A DNA stretch of 64,000 bases from Oscheius tipulae. Taxonomy: Eukaryota; Nematoda; Chromadorea; Rhabditida; Rhabditidae. The number at the start of each line of letters is the position of its first letter. The stretch's first letter is position 1. The position numbers and the translations under genes were made by a program. Of the stretch, positions 55,630-64,000 are shown piece by piece. The DNA lies in NCBI GenBank assembly GCA_037178975.1, contig JASJZH010000004.1:9982001-10046000 (forward strand). The letters run 5' to 3'. The notes under the pieces are model-generated. The model saw only the letters and a program-made list of their open reading frames with translations, was not told where the DNA came from and did not search any database.

Positions 55630-56827
55630 TTAGCCCCGTGAGAGCTGATTTTCCTTGCGCATCCTGTGCTCCATTCGTTCACTCACCTTCACCTCTTCGT
55701 GGCTTCTCAACAGTTTTTTCTTGTCTGACATGATCTCTGCCTCGTACATTCTCTCGTCGTAGCTTGCCTTGCTACTCTTCAGGCAGTGGTAGATGCGAGC
55801 TCCAATCATAGCCTGTGCCTGTTGTGGCGTCTTTACTCTGGCTGCCTTGTCTGTTGAACCATACAATCAAGGTTTCGAGAAAGTCGACCAGTGTAGCGTT
55901 TTTTACAAGGCAGGTGACCGGCTTGCCATTGAATCTCTTCGGCTCTAGACCAACTGGATCGTTGGTGACAAAGTTGGCGATTCTCGTGTCAAACACAATG
56001 AATTGTCTGTCAAGGGTAAAATCCTCGTCTTGCTCCTCGAATTGAGTACGGGGCTGGGGCAGAAGATGACATTCAACTTCTTCAAAACTGCCGTTTAGGA
56101 CAGAAGATGGCTTGATCCTTTTCTTCAAAAAGACGACACCGTCATCGTAGCCTCTTTTTTAATAGATACTTCGAAAATTGGGGTGACTCAATGTATTCTT
56201 GCTCCTTCTCATGTTCAGTTCCGTTTCACTTATCAGCTTTTCTCAGCTAAGTAAACAAGAGAGAGAAATTAAAACTATTCTCCCTCTTTCTGCGGTATGC
56301 ATCATTTTGGAACATTTTATTAATTTATATCTTGTAGACCAAACTCTCTATCCTACCGAGTTCCCTTGACGGTAGCACGACTTCATATTTGCACAGACGT
56401 CCCCCTTCTTTGGCCCAGTGTGAAAAACGTGATAGTCTCATCGTATACTGCCAATTTTTAATTAGCACTGCATACATATGACCTGACCCATCTAGAGATC
56501 AATTCCTATTAAATAAAAGAAAAGATTTATGCACAGACTCGTAATCTACTTTTTCGGCTCCGAATATGAGTAAAGTAGAGACTGCCAGAAGGCTGCTGAC
56601 ATTCTGAAACTGGAAATTGTACTATGGATCCCAGAGGTAACTTACGATGATGCTTCGTTGTCAGTATTTTGATGTCCGCAGGGATTAACTATCAACTGGG
56701 CATTTTTCCGCTTCTCTTCTGTGAATCGAAGTGCACAGTTGTCGCAGAAACTCTGTAGGGGTTCCTTCTTCTCGAGGGCGGGAGAATTTTGAGGACGGGA
56801 CTTAACGAATGGGAGCAGCAGGGACAT
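55630..56827 (-). CDS. Unrecognised protein, soluble, with one frameshift
   Basis: Exon 1 (56827-56642) begins MSLLLPFVKSRPQNSPALEK and contains a Cys pair (CDNCALRF) and NPCGHQN, followed by a GTAAGTT donor. After an intron of about 480 bases the second exon reads GYDDGVVFLKKRIKPSSVLN, RQFIVFDTRIANFVTNDPVG, LEPKRFNGKPVTCLVKNATL, VDFLETL. At about 55866 the frame changes by one base and continues TDKAARVKTPQQAQAMIGAR, IYHCLKSSKASYDERMYEAE, ending in a charged helix KVSERMEHRMRKENQLSRG. The GT...AG candidate at the break is only 14 bases long and does not repair the frame. Either a sequence error or a young defect. No signal peptide or membrane segment; family not recognised. Confidence 0.5.
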
Positions 56828-56915
56828 TCTGAAAGAGAAAGAGAGTCGAGGAGAAGAGTTTGGAAAGAGATGAAGAGACGACAGGGAGACGCAGAGACAG
56901 CGAGACAGAGAGATA

Positions 56916-57371
56916 GCCTACGGTAGACCTATCACAATAGCGTTAAACCAGACAAAGGTTTTAAGATCCTAAATGTTACTGTTTCGAAAGAGAATAATAA
57001 CTGTCCTAAGCATTGAAGAGAAAGCACTGGTATACGTCAGTTTCCAAAGCATAGTATTATAACTGACACCAACAAATGAAATCTAAACCTCATTTGTTCT
57101 TTCCCTCCTTCGGCAGTAATGTCATAATCTGATACCTTAACAGTTTAAAAGCGGAAGACTAAAAGGATTGGGTCGACGATTGCTCTTTGCGTCAGAAGAG
57201 CCTAATTCTGTCAGAATATTTAGCCAGCTGGCACTACAGCCAGAGAAAAGAACGTTTTGTTTGTACCTGGTGTGAGTAGACAAGAGTCAGAGAGTGCGAC
57301 ATAGTGACAGAGAGACAGGGAGACAGAGAGAAGATAGAGTCACAGAGAGAAAGATAGCCACCCTCACACCC
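56916..57371. repeat. Direct repeat, copy 1 (456 bases)
   Basis: Nearly identical to 59291-59748, from GCCTACGGTAGACCTATCA to CCACCCTCACACCC, including GACAGAGAGACAG tracts. The second copy has an extra ACAAACAACAATTTGTTGCG near 59347. No coding frame is conserved between them, and the ends are not TG...CA, so they are not typical LTRs. Confidence 0.8.
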
Positions 57372-59290
57372 CTGGTCAGAAAACGAGATAGAGAGAGACG
57401 TTATAGGATACAGACTGAATTCCTACCCGATTCTATTTGGGAAGTACGGACAACCTACGTGGCTAATGAACACAGTTATGCTTAGAGGGAAACTTGGTAA
57501 TTCTATCGACGAGATTAGTTTATCTTTTCCGCACTTTTTATTGGATTTCATTGTTCCCGATCTGTCGACCTGGACAATGTGTTTATTCGCGTTTTTCAGT
57601 TGATAGAGGACGAAACTACACAGAGGGCAGTGGACTAGAGATAGAATCTGTTTCCGCTACTAGAACGTAGACTGTCATGGGGTAGGGGGCTGTAAATTGA
57701 CTGGAGAAGCTGATCTAGTGCCCAGAAAGAAGTCTAACCATCATGGAAGTACACTTTTTTCTTGAATACTGCCGAGATCTCTTCGGCACAGGCTATTACA
57801 GGAACTCTACGACATGTCAAGTTAGTTTGCTTCTCATGACGACGGCGAAGACCGAAAATCATTTGGTCAAGTTTACGCTAATCTGATAGATAGCTCGAAC
57901 AGTCGAGAAGCAGCGCATGGTCAAAAAGCATTAGGGGGTTCTGTCCATGATCTCACGGGGCGCGTTAGATACATCAAGTTTTTTCGGTTTTAAGGTATTG
58001 GTGTCTTGCTGATGTGCAATCTATACTGAGAAACACTTTAGGGAGAAAGAGTTTCGAAAAGTTGTGAAGTCTACAGCCTGTAAATTCAGTTTGGAGATGG
58101 ACAGTCAATCGAACCGCTAACTGGAAACCGTATCTTTCAATACAAGAGACAGCGAGAGTTCATCTGCCGTGTCCGCGCATTTACCAAAACGTTGCCAGTT
58201 TTAAATTATATAGCTAGAGAAGATGGCTGTCCGATTCTGTCAATCTACTGTGCCTGGTTGCCTAAGCCTACGTTCTGACAGAGTTACTCTCTTTTAAGAC
58301 ACCTCAAAGAGAGTAAGGACAACAGAAACATTGAATGAGAGCTTCAGTTACCTAAGATTTAGCAAGGCTGCTTGAGAAAAGATTACGGTAAGGAAGTAAG
58401 AATAACACGTCAATGAGTTTGTGAGAGGATGTCAAAAGAGAGGAAGGTTTAGAGACTGTAGTCCATAGAGAACAAAGTTTACGACGACCTCCGCCGTCTC
58501 TATCTCGGAGCCAGCCGGCTGCGCGTTGTCTGATCGCGGACCGCGATTATGGGAGACTGTCGCAAGACGAGAGTCTCAGCCGTTGTCGCCCCCCGGTCAG
58601 AACCAGCTATCTCGATATACCCAGTTCTCGACCAAAGGTGACCAGAAAACATGTTCAATTGTCAAAGTGTAGGCTAAAATCAAAAGGGTCTGTTGAATGT
58701 ATGAACAAGAGCAGATCCATCACTATTTGTCCAGCTCGGTTTTCTTGCGATGGCTACAGGGTAGACAGAGAGACGGCGCTTTTCAATGAAAACAGTCGAT
58801 ATACTTTGAATCGCATCAAAGAAGTATCAAAATCTGAGAGCGATCTCCTCATGAGACCAAGACAAACTGTTATGGGAAGGAATCACAGGGGAGAACAATG
58901 AGGTCGGAGTGGATGAAGCTGATCTGAATACAGCTGGGCTGTTTTATAGTATCAAAACCTACTATTCAATGCACGAACTTGTTGTGTGCTAAAGGACAAT
59001 GATGTCTAGATGATCAGTTTTACTGTAGACAAGCTCCACGAAATCACCAAACATCATATAGGTACGAACCGAGGTTTCTTCAAAAAAAACTTCGTAATGA
59101 ACAAAAAACGATCAGAAAGAAAAACATCAGATCAGCAATAGTCGAAGATTAAATAATTGCAATAATTAGTAAACTGTAGTTGGCTTACAAGATCCTACAA
59201 GTTTCAATGCTACAAAATTGAAGTTCATTGACACTGCGAAAGATTGAAAAAGCATAGGAATCAACAGTGTCCTAAGTGAGTTGTTTGCCA
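57372..59290. other. Non-coding stretch between the direct repeats
   Basis: About 1.9 kb with no frame resembling a protein; the 58638-58901 frame has no family features. Moderately GC-rich near 58490-58600. Confidence 0.4.
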
Positions 59291-59748
59291 GCCTACGGTA
59301 GACCTATCAGCTTTAAACCAGACAAAGGTTTCAAGATCCTAGATGTTACAAACAACAATTTGTTGCGCTGTTTCGAAAGAGAATAATAACTGTCCTAAGC
59401 ATTGAAGAGAAAGCACTGGTATACGTCAGTTTCCAAAGCATAGTATTATAACTGACACCAACAAATGAAATCTAAACCTCATTTGTTCTTTCCCTCTTTC
59501 GGCAGAAAGGTCACGATCTGATACCTTAACAGTTTAAAAGCGGAAGACTAAAAGGATTGGGTCGATGATTGCTTTTTGCGTCAGAAGAGCCTAATTCTGT
59601 CAGTATAACCAGCTGGCACTACAGCCAGAGGGAAGGATTTCTTGTTTGTACCTGGTGTGAGTAGACAAGAGTCAGAGAGCGCGACATAGTGACAGAGAGA
59701 CAGAGAGAGGAGACAGAGTCACAGAGAGATCTAGCCACCCTCACACCC
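59291..59748. repeat. Direct repeat, copy 2 (458 bases)
   Basis: Second copy of the repeat at 56916-57371, starting 2375 bases downstream in the same orientation. Confidence 0.8.
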
Positions 59749-61402
59749 TTTATAGAAGAGACCTAACTGGGACCAAACGTGTCTTGTCTTTTGATCGGAA
59801 GACGACGTGCACTGTAAACAGGGCAAAATCTGACGACAAAGACCGCATAGTATCCGCCCGCGTCTACATGTTTCTTTCTCCTTACTGGCGACCAGCAACA
59901 CAGATCACCATCCTGCATTAACCCCATGGGTATAAGACGATAACCGGGACGGTAGTCGTACGCCAAAAGTCCAAAAAGTTATTGAGGGAAGGAGATTATA
60001 GTGTGGTCGTATGACGTCCTGAGGACTGGTGCAGAAGAGCACAAAAGCAGATTGTAACAGTTTAGTACTGGAGATTTTTTGATAAATGGGAGGAAGTGAC
60101 AGTGACAATAACAGTGCCTCTAGTTTCTCCCAATTTTCTGTTTTTTTTCCCACAGTTAGTAGTGAAAGCCCGCCCGCTACTTTTCAATTCCAGAGTACAC
60201 ATTACAAACCATCCCGCATGCCGTTAATTTTCACTGTTTGCTTTTTAGATCTACACATACTCTTCCCTCACGTTTACTCTGCTCCGAGAGACCTTATGAC
60301 TCGAGCTCCCTGTCCTCTCACCTACCGTGCGCAACATAAACAACAATCACATAGAACTTTTGAGCAAATATCACATACACACAGTCGAGAGGGCTTGCAG
60401 CTGCCCTCTAAGTGGAGTTTTTCGCTTACTTGTCATCAACCGCAAAGTTCTATGTTTGCGCTTATTCTGTTTTGTAGCCTGTCTGAGGCATGTGATGGCT
60501 GGGGAATGAGGGGAAATATTGTGGTAAAATCTTCACCCATGCCTATGCCAACACTTTCTTATTTCTACTACTAACTTCCCATATTTTCCGGGTTTCTCCG
60601 ACTACTCTTCTGGACTGGTTGTATACCCACGGAACTCAACAGTAGACCATCATTGGACGCAGAGCGGTTCAACATACCCAAAAGTCCCCAGTACTCATGA
60701 CTTCGAAACGAACACTATCGAGAAAACCTGTCTAAACGAGTATCACATCCCTTACGGTAAAGGCCTGAAACAATTTAATCACCTTTATAAGCTGACAGTT
60801 CGAGTTCAGTTGTTCTGGCATTTTCGACTAGCAGAGATATATTGCTAGGTACTGTCAGGATCTTCAGAATACTACAATCAGCTTAGGACAGAAAGGGATC
60901 TTCAAGTTTCATTTCTCCCTTGGTCTCAAAAGCCTTACAATATGAGACGAGTATGTTTCCCCATCTGGCTCCCCATTCACTTTTTGTAGTCTGTTGTTGA
61001 CACAGTCGGCTTGGGAGTTCTTTTCAGAGAATGAGATCGTGTTTCTTGTTCCAATACATTTTTTTTGACATTTTATCCGAGGAACAGTGAATTAAAATGA
61101 ACGGAAGAGCTGTAAATCTAGTAAACCCTAACAATGCAAAAGCTTCTATCAGCAGCTGGCCAAATGTTTCGAAAAAGGGTGGCCTGGAGAACAGAGCTGG
61201 TCATTTCCCATTTTCTACCAAATGTCTTCTTTTGTACTCAACTTACAGCCCCCATTTTGTCATGGATCAAAAGGCCCCCTAAACCACTCTCGTTTTTCCT
61301 CCCGACACCTGATCGGGATAGCAATCTCCCGAGATTGCTTTCTAGGAATCAACCTCCCGAAATCTGATGATCTCTCTGTCAAGTCGAGAGGGCGAAAAGT
61401 TA
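59749..61402. other. Intergenic, nothing recognised
   Basis: Several open frames of 60-160 codons overlap on both strands without recognisable domains. (TGACAG)-like words occur at about 60095. Confidence 0.4.
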
Positions 61403-63332
61403 TTAAAGCTTTTTCAAAACGACAATAACATTGGTGTATTGTTCCCTGCCTGTTGTTTTCTTAATGAGATCCCTGGTGATTGGAATGGAAGAGCCCTTGT
61501 GGTAGATCTCGACTAGCTCAAATCCGGCTGTCAAGAGGGCCAGTCGGATTCGACCATAGACTCGTCGTTGGTTCCATTGAACAGTGTCAATACCGATTGG
61601 GAGAGACACGATGAGGGTGCCTGAAGGATAGAGTTATATCTGCCTCTCTCTTTTTCGACTCACCACTAGGCTTCAGTAGACACAGCATTTTCCTGACAGT
61701 TCTCAGATCCAGATCTGGCTCCAATTCCTCTCCATGTGTTCCGAACCCAATGCTCTCAACATAGCCGAGACTGATAATAAAGTCGAAGTAGTTAGCAGCC
61801 CTGAAAGGTTGCGGTTAGCCTCTAGTTGAGATGCTAACGTCAATGTTTCATCGGAGAACTCGTAGGGAAGGGTTTTGATTGCACCTATCCTCATAAGCTT
61901 CAAGGCTGCTTTGCTGCAATTTGATAGAATACGTCCAAGCTTGCTGAGTATAGACAAAAGTTTCACTGTCACTATCGGAGCAAGAACTGGGGGCAAGGTC
62001 TGCATATTAGTAGTTTCTGGTTGACTAAGGGAGCTCAACCGTTCACAGTTACTGCCAAAATACAGTCATGAACTTAAAGAAACGAAAGGAACCCAATCTG
62101 TCACTACTTCACAAGGTCCTGCTTAGATACTGTAAACCTCTCTGATCCTCTGAAAAGCTTTACCATAGGGCCAGTACCAAAATTGATCCATACATTGTGA
62201 CCTAACAGTGGCACTAATTCTCTTTCCCGGAAAGCAAACAACCCGGTTGATAAACTTACAGATCTGACTCCTTTATAGTCTCCTTGAACGTAACTTGTGA
62301 CACATTTTGCAGGGCCAGAACCAGCGTCTGAATATTTACTTGACTTTGTACACAACCTCCTACATTTGTAGCCGACAAGTTCTTCAGTAAGCTCTCCATT
62401 TTTGGAGTAGCCATTCCATAAATGAGCCCAGTTTGGTGTCGGACTCCTGTTGAAAGCAGGGCTTTCTCGAGACTGATATCATCATAATCGTCGTCGTTTA
62501 GGAAGAATTCGGTCTTGTAGTCCTAAAAGCAACTTTTTATAAGGTTTCAATGTTCTCTACCTCAATTAGATTAACGTGTCCGTTGAGGATGAATTGCCAT
62601 TTGAGGTCAAAGGGAATCTTTCGAGGGGACATGGTATCTTGGGATTTAGGCTCTTTGAAACTGGTCAGGATCTGGAAAGCTTTCTCTGTCTCTTTGTCTT
62701 TCTGTCCCTTTACCTCTTTGTCTCTATGTCTCTTTGTCTCTCTGTCCCCCTGTTTTCCTGTCTATGTGTTTCTGCTTCCCTATTCTGTCTCTCTGTAATT
62801 CTCACTTTTTCACAATTGGGTGGCTCGATCGACTTCAGTGTTGGTACCAATCCCGGTTTGACAATCGAGTATCCAAGTGGTGCGAAGACATCTTCTGTCA
62901 CCTCTGTGATGTTCTTACTGCCCAACGGGGTCATGAAATCTATTCTGGAATAAACAACTTTGCGACTCCCGATAGAAAGTTTCCCGCCAAAACCATACCA
63001 AAGTTCTTTCCCAAGCCAATTAACCTTGGCCCGGCTGTAGATATCGCGCCCATTTGCATACTGATTTAATGGACTCTCTAGTTTGCCCATTCCTTTGTAT
63101 AGTTTTTGGCGGGATATACCTCATTTCAAATCTAAACAACTCACTGATAATCTAGTATCCATTCCTGCTGTCTGGTTATCTTCTCCCTTAACAGTTCCTG
63201 CCGGACAAACAGCAATTTGGCAACAATGAAAGCCACAGTTATGAGAGCAAACAGGGTCAGAAGACCGCAGCAGCGTAGACAGCCCCTCCTCTTCTCACTA
63301 AAAACCAGTGACAACTCATCACTCCTACCCAT
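61403..63332 (-). CDS. DUF268-family protein C
   Basis: Diverged member of the family of genes A and B. From ATG at 63332: MGRSDELSLVFSEKRRGCLR, signal anchor LLTLFALITVAFIVAKLLFV, then LESPLNQYANGRDIYSRAKV, VYSRIDFMTPLGSKNITEV, APLGYSIVKPGLVPTLKSIE. Next exons give ILTSFKEPKSQDTMSPRK, DYKTEFFLNDDDYDDIS, then LLGHNVWINFGTGPMVKLF, LMRIGAIKTLPYEFSDETLT, and the conserved end ANYFDFIISLGYVESIGFGT, MLCLLKPSG, VSLPIGIDTVQWNQRRVYGR, IRLALLTAGFELVEIYHKGS, finishing VIVVLKKL at 61403. FSSIEHSGLGRFG of genes A and B is here ISLGYVESIGFGTHG. A (TCTGTC)-rich intron lies at 62690-62790. Several internal exon joins are approximate. Function unknown. Confidence 0.7.
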
Positions 63333-63421
63333 AGTCTGAAACTTAGGTTTTTGGAAAGTTCGGCATGGATTCAAGGAGCTAGAAGGCGCTGCTTGTCTGC
63401 CTGTTGCCGGGATCGGACTCG
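63333..63421. promoter_or_regulatory. Shared 89-base region between divergent DUF268 genes
   Basis: The start codons of genes C (minus) and D (plus) are only 89 bases apart, so their core promoters must overlap. TTTTTGGAAAGTTCGGCATG lies in the middle; no TATA box is evident. Confidence 0.4.
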
Positions 63422-63601
63422 ATGACAATCTCAGCCACCCGGCCAGTCTACCTTTCCTCTATCTACAGGACTGATCTCACTTCACTGGAGGAGGCGAGGA
63501 GAATTAAAATTGCTGGCTACTATCGACAGTGGATGCTAGCTCCCAAAATGGCCATGTTCAGTGGTTGTGTTTCCGGAGTTTTTCTCGTTTGTTGGTGAGT
63601 C

Positions 63602-63635
<34 letters not shown>

Positions 63636-64000
63636 TCATTTTAACTTTCAGGCTCCTGGTCCAAGTCTTTTCACACGAAGACAAGCCTCGTGGAGATCCA
63701 CCTTTTCGGACAACATGGGGTGTCATGGGCAAAGAAGAAGTCGATCAAACCATCTATAGACCCGCCTTCTATTGGCTTAGGGAGAACGACGTCATTCCGG
63801 CTGTGGAATACTACGACTTAATGAACTGCACCATGGTACATTTATTTTTTAAAGTGCCGACCTCTAACCTAGTACAATTTCCTAAGCCAGTACAAAAAGA
63901 CCACTTCAGGTCTTCGCCGAGTGGCTCAACCGTGCTCAAAACTACAAAATGAGCCAGCCTTCGCCTACCAAACTGCCAAAGATTCTCAAGAACCAGTTCA
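63422..64000 (+). CDS. DUF268-family protein D, cut by the window edge
   Basis: Exon 1 (63422 to a GTGAGTC donor near 63595): MTISATRPVYLSSIYRTDLT, YYRQWMLAPKMA and signal anchor MFSGCVSGVFLVCWLLVQVF, completed by exon 2 from 63651. Exon 2: GDPPFRTTWGVMGKEEVDQT, YRPAFYWLRENDVIPAVEYY, DLMNCT, matching VIPVLKYV...C of genes A and B. Exon 3, after CACTTCAG near 63909: VFAEWLNRAQNYKMSQPSPT, KLPKILKNQF, laid out like IFETWLAGSASQDESAAPP. The remaining conserved exons lie outside the window. The first intron is a (GA)/(CAGA) microsatellite (63602-63632). Fourth family member in this window. Confidence 0.65.

Noticed and set aside
55852-55865. 14-base GT...AG intron explaining the frame change at 55.87 kb
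   Set aside because: Removing it leads straight to a stop codon, and the length is far below the other introns here.
56916-59748. LTR retrotransposon bounded by the direct repeats
   Set aside because: The repeats lack TG...CA ends, there is no gag/pol frame between them and no target duplication was found.
60086-60574. 162-codon plus-strand frame
   Set aside because: No recognisable domain, no signal or splice context, and Ser/Pro/Phe-rich composition typical of pyrimidine-biased non-coding DNA here.

Overview
The window is nuclear DNA of a nematode, probably a rhabditid relative of Caenorhabditis. The evidence is a cuticle collagen with the usual N-terminal domain and Cys/Gly-X-Y layout, srh-type chemoreceptors, four members of the nematode-restricted DUF268 family, an otopetrin-like channel gene, an alpha-1,3-fucosyltransferase, a tpra-1 orthologue, very short introns (about 35-60 bases, TTTCAG-like acceptors) and nematode-style mobile elements. 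The species cannot be named from the sequence. No bacterial, organellar or viral genes, tRNAs, rRNAs or CRISPR arrays were found. Exon borders were read by eye from GT/AG sites and reading frame; those checked for phase are stated, others are approximate.

Layout. 0-9.7 kb: a broken zinc-finger gene, a duplicated promoter/first exon, an intact otopetrin-like proton-channel gene (2.9-5.0 kb), an RTE-type LINE beside its poly(A) signal, and a second otopetrin-like copy with a mariner element inside an exon. 9.7-12.3 kb: a roughly 570-base inverted repeat ending just before an intact GT10 fucosyltransferase, then a small secreted His/Glu/Gly-rich protein. 12.4-16.1 kb: decayed RTE LINEs and a decayed Tc/mariner element. 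17.2-22.9 kb: two tandem DUF268 genes, the first flanked by inverted repeats.

22.9-36.3 kb is the most interesting part: a cluster of small Cys-rich secreted or signal-anchored proteins that I do not recognise (called here the CNYY family). There are two complete genes of one type, two of another, and several relics. They share an N-terminal Cys module joined to one of two unrelated C-terminal modules, and a conserved promoter block of about 60 bases. Among them lie a cuticle collagen gene, a 79-residue secreted protein, two srh-like receptors (one damaged), and two mariner elements, the first of which landed in exon 1 of a CNYY copy.

36.4-48.8 kb holds a broken zinc-finger gene followed by about 11.6 kb without recognisable genes, rich in (TCTCTGTC)-like tracts. 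48.8-51.5 kb is tpra-1, with seven phase-consistent exons. 51.8-56.8 kb, minus strand, holds a sulfotransferase-like gene and an unrecognised gene with a frameshift. 56.9-61.4 kb is non-coding with a 456-base direct repeat. 61.4-64.0 kb is a divergent pair of further DUF268 genes, the last cut by the window edge.

There is no operon. The genes are surface or secretory (channel, receptors, glycosyl- and sulfotransferase, collagen, secreted peptides) and many families show local duplication, decay and transposon hits, as expected for a fast-evolving nematode chromosome arm.
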